Positions 1 through 7,509 of a DNA stretch of 64,000 bases are shown here, piece by piece (positions within the stretch are counted from its first letter, which is position 1; each line of letters starts with the position of its first letter). The stretch spans positions 1 through 64,000 of the forward strand of contig CAVRNU010000035.1 of the NCBI GenBank assembly GCA_963722585.1, in the 5' to 3' direction. The translations under genes and the position numbers were made by a program. The DNA comes from KBS-96 sp963722585 (lineage in GTDB: Bacteria > Acidobacteriota > Terriglobia > Bryobacterales > Bryobacteraceae). Below the pieces are notes generated by a model. That model searched no databases and was not told the DNA's origin. It worked only from the letters and a program-made list of their open reading frames with translations.

Positions 1-1552
1 GCGCAACAGCAACGCTTCGAAGCGGCCGGAAAACCAGGCATTGAACCGGGCGCCGAAAGCCGGAGCATCCGTCGTTCTGTGTACAGAGGCGTGTTTGATG
101 AAGGACGCACAAAACGGCGGGACCACGGTCATGGCGACAAAATAGGACGCAAACAGGGACACGACGACGGCGAGAGCTAGCGCCGAGAACGGAAAGCTTA
201 CTGACTCCGTAGAGCAGCGTTACGGGGAAGAAAACTACGATAGTGGTGAGAGTTGCGGCAAGCACAGGGAGGGCTACTTCGCTTCCCCATTTTCCGCCGC
301 GACGACTGCGGCTCGCCGAGCTCGAGATGACGATAGACATTTTCGAGCACAACCACCGAATTGTCGATGAGGCGTGATAAGGCCGCGCCAAACCGCCGAG
401 CACCATGCTGTTAATGGAGCTTCCGCCCAGTTCGAGAGCGATGAAGGTCGCCAGAACCGAAAGTGGAATGGAGAAGAAGACTGCGACGGTGGCGCGCATG
501 CTGCCGAGAAAGATCAGGATCATCAAACACGTGAGAAACAAGCCGATACCGCCTTCATGCAGCAGCGTGATAATCGCGGTCTTGACGAACTGAGACTGAT
601 CGAACACGACAGTTCTGGCGAGTGATGCCGGCACGTCGAACAAATGCTTCAGTGTGTCTCGCACACCATTTACGACGGCAATGGTGTTTGAATCGCCACC
701 TTGCTTAAGAATGGGAAGATAGACCGAGCGTTGCCCATCGACGCGCACTACGTTATATTGCAGCGAATACGCATCTTTGGCCTGGCCCACATCCGAGATG
801 TCGACAGGCGACTGGCCGACGATCTTGATGGGCGTTTGGTTCATCGTCTTCAGGTTGACCTGGCTATTGGCGTAGATGGCGTAATCCAAATTGCCGATCT
901 GGACGTCTCCGGCGGGAAGCACTACATTCGATTCATTGACGGCGCGCACCACATCCATGAGGCTGAGCTGACGGGCTTCCAACTTGTATGGGTCGACATA
1001 GAACTGAATTTGGCGCCATCTGCCACCGAACGGCTGCGGGACGGAGGCTCCAGGAACACTTGCGAGCTGATTGCGGACGAAATTCTGCGCGAGGTCTTTG
1101 AGAGCGGTCTCATTCAAATCTTCATCCTTAAACGTGACGAGGCAGACGGGAAGGCTGGACGCGTCGGATTTCAGAACGATGGGCGGAAGCGTGCCTGGAG
1201 GCAAGTCGCGCATGTCGGCCATGGCGAGATTGGCGATGGTGGAAGCGGCGGAATCGGCGTTGCTGCCGGGCTGGAAGTAAACGCGAATGACGCTGACACC
1301 GGGCAGAGAACGGGATTCGATGTGTTCGATACCGCTAGCGAGTGTAAACATCCGTTCCAAGTGAAACGTGATGTTGCCTTCAATCTGTTCGGGCGGCATT
1401 CCCGAATAGAACGTTGCAACGACTACAACTGGAATGTTCATGGTAGGGAACATGTCTACGGGCATGCGCAGAATGCTCACGCCGCCGACCAGAACGATAA
1501 TCAGGCAAACGACGACAATCAGATACGGAGTTTTGATGGCGAATCGGGACAG
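1..1552 (-). CDS. RND efflux permease, HAE1/AcrB type (3'-truncated by window edge, frameshifted)
   Basis: Inner-membrane proton-driven pump of the RND superfamily, the last visible gene of a TolC-HlyD-RND operon. The N-terminus reads RFAIKTPYLIVVVCLIIVLV followed by MPVDMFPTMNIPVV, typical of family TM1 and the start of the porter domain. A second transmembrane block lies near 480-400. The frame is open from the HlyD stop to the left edge, but conserved sequence jumps frame near 382-390 (RLIDNSVVVLENVYRHLE, the Asp-containing TM4 motif), near 290-312 (EVALPVLAATLTTIVVFFPV) and near 190-200 (ALAVVVSLFASYFVAMTVVP). These three jumps indicate small indels, either decay or assembly error. No ATG, GTG or TTG lies at the expected start. 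A CTG at 1552 sits about 5 bases after AAAGGAGG and begins the expected protein. Substrate unknown. Confidence 0.8.
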   Translation of the reverse strand, partial: MSRFAIKTPYLIVVVCLIIVLVGGVSILRMPVDMFPTMNIPVVVVATFYSGMPPEQIEGNITFHLERMFTLASGIEHIESRSLPGVSVIRVYFQPGSNADSAASTIANLAMADMRDLPPGTLPPIVLKSDASSLPVCLVTFKDEDLNETALKDLAQNFVRNQLASVPGASVPQPFGGRWRQIQFYVDPYKLEARQLSLMDVVRAVNESNVVLPAGDVQIGNLDYAIYANSQVNLKTMNQTPIKIVGQSPVDISDVGQAKDAYSLQYNVVRVDGQRSVYLPILKQGGDSNTIAVVNGVRDTLKHLFDVPASLARTVVFDQSQFVKTAIITLLHEGGIGLFLTCLMILIFLGSMRATVAVFFSIPLSVLATFIALELGGSSINSMVLGGLARPYHASSTIRWLCSKMSIVISSSASRSRRGGKWGSEVALPVLAATLTTIVVFFPVTLLYGVSKLSVLGASSRRRRVPVCVLFCRHDRGPAVLCVLHQTRLCTQNDGCSGFRRPVQCLVFRPLRSVAVA

Positions 1553-1553
1553 G

Positions 1554-2807
1554 TTACCCTCCTTTCGACGGATTCGGCGCGGTTTCTTGGTCGCCGGTCA
1601 GTCGAGGCTGGACGCGTTCTCCGTCGCGAAGTCCCGCATGACGGCCCGTGATGACGAGCTCATCGTCGCGAATACCGGAACGAATCTCTTGCCGCTGAGG
1701 TGTAACTATGCCGGTTGTGACAGGAAGAACGCGGATGATAGAGTCGCGGACCGCAAACACCTTGGGCGATCCGGTAGCATCGTCGATAGCATCAAGCGGT
1801 ACCGTCAGAGCATTGCTGCGTTGGCTAAGGCACAGCCTTACATCCGCGTACATGCCAGGAACGAGAATCAGGCCGGGATTGGGGACGTCCACTTCCGTGT
1901 CCATGGTTCGCGTTGTTTTCTGAACTTCATCCGCGAACCGTGTGACATGTCCGGGGAAGGAGCGGTGCAGCGCAGAGACGGTGACGTCTACCGTTTCGCC
2001 GACATGAATGCTAGGAACGGCGGATTCGGGTACCGGCAGAATGAGGCGAAGCAAATTGTTCTGCGAGAGCCGGATGACAGGCATCGCCTGCGTTTGCGAA
2101 GCCGTTCCGGCCTGAATCATGGACCCGGTGTTGGCGTAGCGCTTCGTTACTACTCCCGTGAACGGAGCGGTGATGACGGTGTATTTCTGAAGGGTGCGGA
2201 AGCGCGACTGATCGGCTTTCGCCATGGTCGCCTTACGCTCAGCGGCTTGCAAAGTGGATTGAGCCGCGGAAACTTCGGCTTCGGCAACGAGGTCCTTTGA
2301 ATGGACTTCGTCGACTTCCTGCTGGGGAACGAGGCCGGGCTCTTTGTTCGCTACGTCGAGCACGCGCGTATAGGACAAATGGGCCATATCGTGAGCCGAT
2401 TTGGCGCAATTCAAGTCGTCGCGCGCGGTAATAATATCCGCATCCGATGCCTCGACCGCAGCCGCGGCTCGTGCCATGTCATCTTGCATCTCGGGAATTT
2501 CCAGTTCGGCGAGTACCTGGCCGGTTCGTACGCGGTCTCCTATATCTACGTTGATGACGCGGATGTAGCCCGCAACTTTGGCCATCACGTCGATCTCCTG
2601 GTAGGGAATGAATTCCGCGGTCACATTGAGATCGTCAGATACATTTCCGCGCTGCGCTTTTGCGACTGGGACGATGGGAACGGATACGGGCTCCGGGTCA
2701 TTAGCGCCTCCGGCCTCATTACTGGCGCATGAGATAAGCAGAAACACGGGCAAGAGTGCGAGAGCAAGCGTCGCCATTGCGACGAGGCTATGGCGGAATT
2801 CGATCAC
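1554..2807 (-). CDS. RND efflux periplasmic adaptor (HlyD/AcrA family lipoprotein)
   Basis: Membrane-fusion protein linking the RND pump to the TolC channel. The 417-residue product starts with a signal peptide ending in a lipobox-like LLISC (Cys about residue 27), so it is probably lipid-anchored. A biotinyl-lipoyl-like half (VMAKVAGYIRVINVDIGDRV) is followed by a long alpha-helical hairpin rich in Ala and Glu, the second lipoyl half (ITAPFTGVVTKRYANTGSMI) and beta-barrel/membrane-proximal domains. Length and order match the AcrA/MexA family. The stop lies 1 base from the likely CTG start of the permease, and the start overlaps the TolC stop by 4 bases, so all three are one operon and translationally coupled. 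Confidence 0.9.
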   Translation of the reverse strand: MIEFRHSLVAMATLALALLPVFLLISCASNEAGGANDPEPVSVPIVPVAKAQRGNVSDDLNVTAEFIPYQEIDVMAKVAGYIRVINVDIGDRVRTGQVLAELEIPEMQDDMARAAAAVEASDADIITARDDLNCAKSAHDMAHLSYTRVLDVANKEPGLVPQQEVDEVHSKDLVAEAEVSAAQSTLQAAERKATMAKADQSRFRTLQKYTVITAPFTGVVTKRYANTGSMIQAGTASQTQAMPVIRLSQNNLLRLILPVPESAVPSIHVGETVDVTVSALHRSFPGHVTRFADEVQKTTRTMDTEVDVPNPGLILVPGMYADVRLCLSQRSNALTVPLDAIDDATGSPKVFAVRDSIIRVLPVTTGIVTPQRQEIRSGIRDDELVITGRHAGLRDGERVQPRLTGDQETAPNPSKGG

Positions 2808-4126
2808 CGAAGAACACCTGTGGCGTAATCGAGGGCCGCACGAGCGGACAGATAGTCGTACTTGGCGGAGGCCGCGTTGATTTCCGCAGAGGTCTGCGCC
2901 AATTGCGCTTGATTCAGCTCGACAATACTTCCGAGACCGGCATTGTAACGCGCCTGGGCGAGATGTAGAGCTTTATTTGCCTGCGCGACCAGTTGGGCAG
3001 TGACGCTCAAGCTTCGAAACGTGTTGTTCGCTTGCAACCAGGCATCCTGGACTTCGCGTGAGACCTGGACAGAGAGATCCTGCGTGTCCTTGTTGGCGGC
3101 TTGAGCGCGAAGCGCGGCTTCAGCGCGCCGCGCGGAGAACAATCCGCCGTTGAAAACGGGGATATTGATATTCACACCGGCGGCTCCATAATTGTCGTGT
3201 GCGAGCGTGGGATCGTGTTCAGGAATAGCTCCCGCTGCACCCATGACATTGATGGTGGGATAGCTTAACTTTTTTTCGGCTTTGGCGAATTCGGCGGCAG
3301 CATCGCCATTGCGCCGGGTAGCATTCAGATCTGGCCGGTCGCGCAATGCTTGTGCGACCAGCGCCTGCACGTCCGGATTGAGAGCAGCGGGAAGTGGCTC
3401 GTCAACAAGCGTGAACCGCTGCGTATGCTCAAAGCCTAGGGCTGCCGCGAGATGCGCCCGACTCTGGTCGACGTTGTTTTCAGCCTGATAGAGCGCAAGC
3501 TCAGCTTCCGAAACCAGCACGTCGGCGAAACTGACATCGAGCGTAGACTTGAGCGAGCTCTGCGCGAGAGCGGTGACCTGCCGCAAAGTAAGCCTACGGT
3601 TGTCGAGTGCGGCTTGGGCGGCTCTGCGAACGGCTTCACTGCCCAAAACCGAGAAATAGGCGACCTGGACGTCTAATAGAATTTCGGCGCGGATTATGGA
3701 GAGGTTGTCGTTTGCCGCCTCGACGTGGAAGCGGGCGTCACGGACGAGATGCGAGGTACGGCCGAAGTCGGTCACCATTTGGAGCAAGCTCATGCCGGAT
3801 GTAACGCGCGTGGATAAGCTCGACGTGGTGAGAGCGCCCGCCGCGACCGCGGTGCCTTCAATCGCATCCGTCCCGGTCAGGTTTGCAGCCATAGTCGGGA
3901 AATAGGCGGAACGCGTTTCGTTCACCACCTTGCCGGCGGCTTCAGCATTCAGAGTCGCGGAGCCGATTCGCGGATGGTTCTTGAGGGCGAGTTCTTCGGC
4001 CTGCGCGAGCGTGAGTGGCGTGGTGGCTTGCCCGAAGGCGGGTATCTGTAAGCCTGCCGCGGAGATTGCTAGCCAAATGCACATTGCCGCTACGCGCAAG
4101 CTAGAGAACCGTCTCCTCGGTGGCAA
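2804..4126 (-). CDS. TolC-family outer-membrane efflux protein
   Basis: Outer-membrane channel of the tripartite pump. The 440-residue product has a signal peptide (hydrophobic stretch ending near PAFGQA) and two OEP repeats. The first begins LTLAQAEELALKNHPRI, the second is near residues 250-435, and VFNGGLFSARR is the usual motif before the second coiled-coil pair. It ends RAALDYATG, typical of the family. The 5' end overlaps the DUF190 gene by 26 bases; a downstream Met (MCIWLAI, about 4084) would avoid the overlap and still leave a signal peptide. The 3' end overlaps the adaptor start by 4 bases. Confidence 0.9.
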   Translation of the reverse strand: MPPRRRFSSLRVAAMCIWLAISAAGLQIPAFGQATTPLTLAQAEELALKNHPRIGSATLNAEAAGKVVNETRSAYFPTMAANLTGTDAIEGTAVAAGALTTSSLSTRVTSGMSLLQMVTDFGRTSHLVRDARFHVEAANDNLSIIRAEILLDVQVAYFSVLGSEAVRRAAQAALDNRRLTLRQVTALAQSSLKSTLDVSFADVLVSEAELALYQAENNVDQSRAHLAAALGFEHTQRFTLVDEPLPAALNPDVQALVAQALRDRPDLNATRRNGDAAAEFAKAEKKLSYPTINVMGAAGAIPEHDPTLAHDNYGAAGVNINIPVFNGGLFSARRAEAALRAQAANKDTQDLSVQVSREVQDAWLQANNTFRSLSVTAQLVAQANKALHLAQARYNAGLGSIVELNQAQLAQTSAEINAASAKYDYLSARAALDYATGVLR

Positions 4127-4448
4127 GTTTTACGATGGTCGTGTCGTGCACGTCAATGAGACCGTCTTTTATCAGTTCACACAGCGGAGGCAGGATGGCC
4201 TCTACCGTCTTCGGAGACTCGACAAATTCGATTCGCACGGGCAAATGCCTGTTCTGCGCGCCGTGCCCTTCTCTCGAATGCCGCTGATGGTGCGCGCCGA
4301 ATCCCTGTTCCGGCCTGGTAAGGGTGGCTCCGGAGACACCCTGGCTGAGGAGAAAGGAAAACACTCGCTCATAGGTGAAGCTTTCGCCGGAGCTCGTGTC
4401 TTCGTTCAGATGTATGGTGACTTTCTTGGCCGGACCGCGAGTCAACAT
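4101..4448 (-). CDS. DUF190 family protein
   Basis: A 115-residue cytosolic protein resembling DUF190, a small ferredoxin-like-fold family often encoded beside CrcB fluoride channels or metal/drug transporters. Visible family features are an N-terminal strand with KKVTIHLNED, the segment FLLSQGVSGATLTRPEQGFG and a C-terminal region ending with an ILPPLCELIKDGLIDVHDT-like helix and strand. Its fold is related to PII-like signalling proteins, so a role in sensing or modulating the pump is possible, but this is inference. It lies between the propeller gene and tolC in the operon and overlaps tolC. The middle is rich in His (GAHHQRHSREGHGAQNRH), which could bind metal. Confidence 0.75.
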   Translation of the reverse strand: MLTRGPAKKVTIHLNEDTSSGESFTYERVFSFLLSQGVSGATLTRPEQGFGAHHQRHSREGHGAQNRHLPVRIEFVESPKTVEAILPPLCELIKDGLIDVHDTTIVKLATEETVL

Positions 4449-4466
4449 GATTCGGATTGCGAGCCG

Positions 4467-5054
4467 CTAACGCGCGTCGAGCATCATGTGCTCCCATTCT
4501 TTTTCAAATTCCGGGTCCATCGCAAATTGCTGCTGAAGTATCCAAATGCCGTCAGAATTGGCCAGGAAGATCAGGCCGCGCTGGTCGTCGCGTGCAGTTG
4601 CGGTGACGCCGTGGAACTCCTGCTGAACCGTAGGATGGAGCGGATCGGCAAAGCTCAGTATCCGAAAGGTTTGGGGCGAAGGAGAGGCTTCTTCGGTCTG
4701 ATGGTTTGCCGTAGCAACCAAAACCGCATTTCCAGTAACCGCAACCAGACCATCCGACAGGCCGGTTGGATCGCTCATCTCCGCAAGCACGGCGGGCCGG
4801 CTGATATTCGTGATATCAATCAGCGTGACCGTTTTTCCGGATTCGTGTTCGGCATACAGATAATTGCGGCGGTAATGTTGGGTGGTGAGGAAGCGTACGA
4901 TTGTGCCTCCGGTAACGGGAATATGTGCGACTACTTGAATGTGGTCTTGCGCTGGCGGTTCCGGCTTCGGATGCTTATTTTTGGCATAGAGGCCGGCCGC
5001 AGAAAGAGCCAGGCCGAGGATGAGAACTACCGTGCGGCTGCGTTGCGAGATCAT
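4467..5054 (-). CDS. Secreted LVIVD/beta-propeller-like protein of unknown function
   Basis: Starting at the Met at 5054 gives a 195-residue product with a signal peptide (RTVVLILGLALSAAGLYA) followed by repeats of the form VTLIDITNISRPAVLAEM and RILSFADPLHPTVQQEF. These resemble LVIVD repeats of small propeller proteins. An upstream start at 5147 is possible in frame but would place coding sequence over the putative OmpR-type direct repeats at 5125-5145, so 5054 is preferred. It is the first gene of the minus-strand efflux operon, 18 bases before DUF190. Function unknown; a periplasmic role linked to efflux is inferred from position only. Confidence 0.65.
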   Translation of the reverse strand: MISQRSRTVVLILGLALSAAGLYAKNKHPKPEPPAQDHIQVVAHIPVTGGTIVRFLTTQHYRRNYLYAEHESGKTVTLIDITNISRPAVLAEMSDPTGLSDGLVAVTGNAVLVATANHQTEEASPSPQTFRILSFADPLHPTVQQEFHGVTATARDDQRGLIFLANSDGIWILQQQFAMDPEFEKEWEHMMLDAR

Positions 5055-5124
5055 GTGGGTGCGGGGAGCGTAATTGCTCTCTACACCCATTGTTGGGAAC
5101 GAACCGGCGGGGCACCACTTAAGA

Positions 5125-5145
5125 TTTCCTGAACTTTTCCTGAAC
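5125..5145. promoter_or_regulatory. Putative OmpR-family operator: two 10-bp direct repeats with 11-bp period
   Basis: TTTCCTGAAC occurs at 5125-5134 and again, identically, at 5136-5145. The 11-base period puts both copies on the same face of the helix, the usual arrangement for winged-helix OmpR/PhoB-type regulators. It lies in the divergent interval between the efflux operon (first gene starting at 5054) and the regulator gene at 5210. Binding here could control both directions. This is seen directly; the assignment to the adjacent regulator is inference. Confidence 0.55.
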
Positions 5146-5209
5146 ACGAAATTCAGAAAGTCTTCAGTAGCAGTGGAATTGCAGCGCCTCGTATAAAGAG
5201 AATAGGCGA

Positions 5210-5896
5210 GTGCGGATACTAGTTGTAGAAGATGAGATAAAGCTGGCGAGCGCGCTGAAGGAGGGTCTGGAAGCCGATGACTACTCCGTCTCCGTGGCGC
5301 GAACGGGGGAGGAGGGGTTCTATCTTCTGTGCAAACAGCCGTTCGATCTTGCGATTCTGGACGTCATGCTGCCAGGGCGAGACGGGTTTGAGATTCTTTC
5401 AACGCTGCGGCAGCAGGGCCTGCGCGTTCCCATCCTGCTGCTGACGGCGCGGGACACGATTCAGGATCGCGTTCACGGTCTAGACAACGGCGCGGACGAC
5501 TACCTGGTAAAACCTTTTGCCTTTCCGGAGCTGCTGGCGCGCATTCGCGCGCTTCTTCGGCGCGGAAATCCGGAGGCGGCTCCAAAGGCGAAAATCGCCG
5601 ACCTCGAGATTAATGGCGCTCAGCGCGTGGTGACGCGTGCAGGGCAAAGAATTGAATTAACGGCGAGAGAATACGAACTACTGGAATATCTTTTCCGCCA
5701 TCAAGGGCGTGTGGTGTCGCGCGAGATGATTGCGCGTGACATTTGGAAAGAAGTAGCGCGGCAAACGCCGCTCGATAACGTAATTGACGTTCACGTCGCT
5801 CACCTCCGGCGGAAGGTGGACGATCAGTTCAAAACAAAGCTCGTACATACGGTGCGCGGGCTTGGGTTCGTGCTGCGGGAAGAAAAAGATACGTGA
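5210..5896 (+). CDS. OmpR/PhoB-family response regulator
   Basis: Two-component transcription regulator of 228 residues with a GTG start. The receiver domain has the acidic pair EDE at 7-9, the phosphoacceptor Asp51 in LAILDVMLPG and the conserved Lys in DDYLVKPF. The C-terminal winged helix (residues about 128-224) contains LTAREYELLEYLF and a terminal VRGLGFVLRE. Overall closest in style to CusR/QseB-like regulators of efflux and metal genes. Its stop overlaps the kinase GTG by 4 bases, so the two are coupled. A direct repeat 65-85 bases upstream is a probable binding site. Confidence 0.93.
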   Translation: MRILVVEDEIKLASALKEGLEADDYSVSVARTGEEGFYLLCKQPFDLAILDVMLPGRDGFEILSTLRQQGLRVPILLLTARDTIQDRVHGLDNGADDYLVKPFAFPELLARIRALLRRGNPEAAPKAKIADLEINGAQRVVTRAGQRIELTAREYELLEYLFRHQGRVVSREMIARDIWKEVARQTPLDNVIDVHVAHLRRKVDDQFKTKLVHTVRGLGFVLREEKDT

Positions 5897-7314
5897 TATC
5901 GAGTCGATCTTTGCCGGTTCGCGCGCGCCTGACACTTTGGTACATGGTTGTGCTGGGCGCGGTGGTGCTGATGTATTTGGCCGGCACGTGTTTTGTTCTG
6001 TACTGGCAGCTTTCGCACCAGCTCAGCCGGTTTGCCATTCAGGATGTGGAGACGGTGGAAGGCTTGCTCTATTTCACGCCCGAGGGCCGGCTGAATCTGA
6101 ATCAGGATTATCACAATCATCCGCAATCGAGGCAGGTACTCGAGCGATTGGTTGAAGTTCGCTCGCCGGATGGCGCGGTTTTGTATCGGAATGAACGGCT
6201 GGGCGGCCGGAGCTTGGGTGGCGCGCTTCTGCCGAATGAAGGAGTGAATGGCTATTCAGAACGTTCGGCGCGGCTCTCGGATGGAATGAGGGTGGCGCTG
6301 GTAAGCCGGCGGCACAGCATCGGCGGGCGGCCGGTCATCATACGGCTGGCTTACGATCAGCAGGCGATCTGGTCGAGGATTGAAGAGCTGCTGACGGCTT
6401 CGTTTGTGGCGCTGCCGCTCATATTGGCGCTGGCCGGATTCGCAGGCTACCATTTGGCGCGCCGCTCGCTTGCTCCTCTAGAGGAGATCGCGTCCAGAGC
6501 GGAGCAGATTACGGCTGAGAATTTGCACCAGAGACTTCCCGTCGAGAATCCGGAAGACGAAGTCGGCCATTTGGCGCGAGTCTTCAATAGCGTTCTGGGC
6601 CGGCTCGAGGAATCATTCGAGAGACTACAGCGATTCACATCCGACGCCTCGCACGAGCTGCGCACGCCGTTGGCCGCGATTCGCAGCGTCGGCGAAGTAG
6701 GGCTGCAAAAAAGCAAAAGCCCAATGGATTATCAGGACACGATCGGCAGCATGCTGGAAGAGGTGAATCGCCTGACACGACTTGTGGAGAATCTACTTGC
6801 GATTTCGCGAGCGGATTCAGGGCAACTTCAGCTCGGGTTCGCGGCGCTGTCACCGCTTCAGGTGGTGAAGGAGGTCGCGACGGTGCTGGATGTGCTGGTA
6901 GAGGAGAAAGGGCTGGAGCTGGCTCTTTCGGGTGACGAGCGAGTTGCGGTGAGAGGAGATCGCCTTCTGTTCCGCCAGGCCGTGACCAATGTCCTTCATA
7001 ATGCCGTGAAGTACACGCCGGCCGGCGGACGAATTTCGGTGCAGGTGACGGAGCGTTCCGGCTTTGGAGTGATCCGGATTTCGGATACAGGACCGGGCAT
7101 TCCTCGCGAGCACCGGACGAAAGTATTTGACCGATTTTACCGGCTGGATGCGGCTCGCGCTCGGGATACAGGTGGCGCGGGGCTGGGACTCTCGATTGCG
7201 AAATGGGCTGTCGAGGTGCAAGGAGGGGAAATTGGAGTGGAAGACGAGGGAGTGGGCGCCACGTTCTGCATTCGACTGCCAGTAGCGGATGAGCGACGGC
7301 CCACGGCCGCTTGA
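5893..7314 (+). CDS. Sensor histidine kinase with HAMP domain
   Basis: Membrane kinase of 473 residues, partner of the preceding OmpR-type regulator. TM1 lies at about residues 10-35 (LTLWYMVVLGAVVLMYLAG), a periplasmic sensor loop of about 120 residues follows, and TM2 is LILALAGFAGYHLA near 185. A HAMP domain (LAPLEEIASRAEQI), the HisKA box with the phosphorylated His in SDASHELRTPLAAI, and a C-terminal ATPase domain with N box (NVLHNAVKYTP), DTGPGIP and GGAGLGLSIAKW complete it. The architecture is that of CusS/QseC-type kinases. GTG start overlapping the upstream stop. The stimulus is unknown; the divergent pump suggests a toxic compound or metal. Confidence 0.92.
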   Translation: MISSRSLPVRARLTLWYMVVLGAVVLMYLAGTCFVLYWQLSHQLSRFAIQDVETVEGLLYFTPEGRLNLNQDYHNHPQSRQVLERLVEVRSPDGAVLYRNERLGGRSLGGALLPNEGVNGYSERSARLSDGMRVALVSRRHSIGGRPVIIRLAYDQQAIWSRIEELLTASFVALPLILALAGFAGYHLARRSLAPLEEIASRAEQITAENLHQRLPVENPEDEVGHLARVFNSVLGRLEESFERLQRFTSDASHELRTPLAAIRSVGEVGLQKSKSPMDYQDTIGSMLEEVNRLTRLVENLLAISRADSGQLQLGFAALSPLQVVKEVATVLDVLVEEKGLELALSGDERVAVRGDRLLFRQAVTNVLHNAVKYTPAGGRISVQVTERSGFGVIRISDTGPGIPREHRTKVFDRFYRLDAARARDTGGAGLGLSIAKWAVEVQGGEIGVEDEGVGATFCIRLPVADERRPTAA

Positions 7315-7509
7315 GGCCGGTTACTTCGCTACTTCGGGTCGCAGCGCAAAGATCTGATGTATACTACCTCCAAATCGGGTAAGTTTCAGCTGCGGCAAGT
7401 CTCCAAATAACTCTCCGTTCGAGAACAAGACATTTCTATCCATCGTGCCGGGAAGCACCGGGCTGATTCTTAACGATCCTGTATTCTCGCAGCGATATGA
7501 GGGGGTCTG

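Noticed and set aside
701..1651. Long plus-strand open frame (316 codons)
   Set aside because: It is antisense to the RND permease, whose minus-strand translation shows clear family motifs over the same bases.
1434..2300. Plus-strand open frame over the adaptor gene
   Set aside because: Shadow of the HlyD-type gene; no recognisable motifs and Arg-rich composition typical of antisense frames in GC-rich DNA.
3930..5132. 400-codon plus-strand frame
   Set aside because: Antisense to tolC, DUF190 and the propeller gene, which all have family features; this frame has none.
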